A stretch of 61,426 nt of DNA, taken from assembly GCA_001803635.1 (NCBI GenBank), contig MHDU01000055.1:1-61426 (forward strand), written 5' to 3'. Position numbers and translations under genes: made by a program. The notes beneath the pieces are model-generated. The model did not search any database, had not been told where the DNA came from, and saw nothing but the letters and a program-made list of their open reading frames with translations. Below, one piece after another: positions 61,079 through 61,426 of the stretch (position 1 is its first letter; every line of letters begins with the position of its first letter). The stretch is from Nitrospirae bacterium GWB2_47_37 (GTDB lineage: Bacteria; Nitrospirota; Thermodesulfovibrionia; Thermodesulfovibrionales; Dissulfurispiraceae).

Positions 61079-61426
61079 TCATGCCCTCAGGATCATGGAC
61101 AGCATATCATGGAGATAAAACGGCTTGTGGAGGAAGGCATTCGCGCCCGCGTTCAAAAAATCCCTTTCATCGCCATCAGCGCTTATGCCTATTATGAAGG
61201 AATCCGGACATCTGGAACGCATTATCTTCGTAAGCGTAACACCGTCAATCTCAGGCATGGAATAATCGGTAATGATGATGTCAAAATCCTCTTTTTCAAG
61301 AATGTCGAGAGCTGACGTCCCGTTATGCGCGGCGCAAACAACGAATTCGTGCAGACCGAGGACATCGGCAAGAAGCCTTCTGACGGCCTCGTCATCGTCT
61401 ATTACAAGGACTCTCTTCTCTTTCTT
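61079..61426 (-). CDS. Response-regulator receiver domain (5' end beyond window)
   Basis: 115 residues read from the window edge: KRVLVIDDDEAVRRLL (acidic pocket), phospho-acceptor Asp in DIIITDYSMPEIDG, then GISADGDERDF (switch Ser) and HKPFYLHDML (Lys). It ends 30 residues or so after the Lys-Pro motif, so it is either a stand-alone CheY-like protein or the C-terminal receiver of a longer protein. The start codon is not in the window. Confidence 0.85.
   Translation of the reverse strand, partial: KKEKRVLVIDDDEAVRRLLADVLGLHEFVVCAAHNGTSALDILEKEDFDIIITDYSMPEIDGVTLTKIMRSRCPDSFIIGISADGDERDFLNAGANAFLHKPFYLHDMLSMILRA

Overview
The window looks like chromosomal DNA of a diderm (Gram-negative) bacterium. 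It encodes meso-diaminopimelate-type peptidoglycan synthesis (MurE has the DNPR motif), TonB and a TonB-dependent outer-membrane receptor, a type IV pilin-like protein, sigma-54 regulation and phosphatidylethanolamine synthesis. Gene content and the short, HacA-like LeuC recall Nitrospirota (Thermodesulfovibrionia-like), but that placement is inference from general familiarity. No rRNA, tRNA or CRISPR array was recognised.

Layout. 1-98: tail of a probable REP-associated transposase and a short repeat. 153-5614 (minus): DMT transporter, NfeD/ClpP-class membrane protease, then NAD-epimerase, serine palmitoyltransferase and a GNAT/bCerS-like protein, which together look like a bacterial ceramide pathway (cerR-spt-bcerS). 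6110-8424 (plus): ilvC and psd, separated by a minus-strand BrnT/BrnA module. 8421-20312 (minus): a 12-kb block with tonB, a NapH-like ferredoxin, a TonB-dependent receptor, an ABC exporter, a beta-propeller protein with a CXXCH motif, and a periplasmic-binding-protein/histidine-kinase/sigma-54-activator operon. A good sigma-54 promoter precedes the propeller gene. 20336-22622 (plus): pssA and leuA. The block therefore lies inside what is often a contiguous ilvC-psd-pssA-leuA group.

22646-34379 is an accessory region: a PIN-type toxin-antitoxin pair, a very large pilin-like protein, a small membrane protein behind 16 copies of a tetranucleotide, a calcium-binding EF-hand-like protein, a dynamin-like GTPase, leuC, an exported amidohydrolase, a broken toxin-antitoxin locus between direct repeats, a DUF2971-like gene cut by a repeat, and a TPR protein. 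34600-35677 holds RidA, a gamma-glutamylcyclotransferase-like protein and a small unknown.

35704-56994 (minus) is a nearly complete dcw cluster: mraZ, a small ORF, rsmH, ftsL, ftsI, murE, murF, mraY, a dacA-type carboxypeptidase, murD, ftsW, murG, murC, murB, ddl, ftsQ, ftsA, ftsZ and a radical-SAM gene. It starts from a promoter with a TTGACA -35 box followed by three MraZ boxes spaced exactly 10 bp apart. Several genes (ddl, murD four times, dacA twice, murF, murE) carry degenerate tandem arrays of 7-base units inside their reading frames; the MurD and MurF copies encode nearly the same peptide. This is the most unusual sequence-level structure in the window. 57115-61426 (plus, then minus) holds bioF, a MITE-like inverted repeat, a lipoprotein, gpsA, larB, an FmdB zinc ribbon and a partial response-regulator receiver domain at the window edge.
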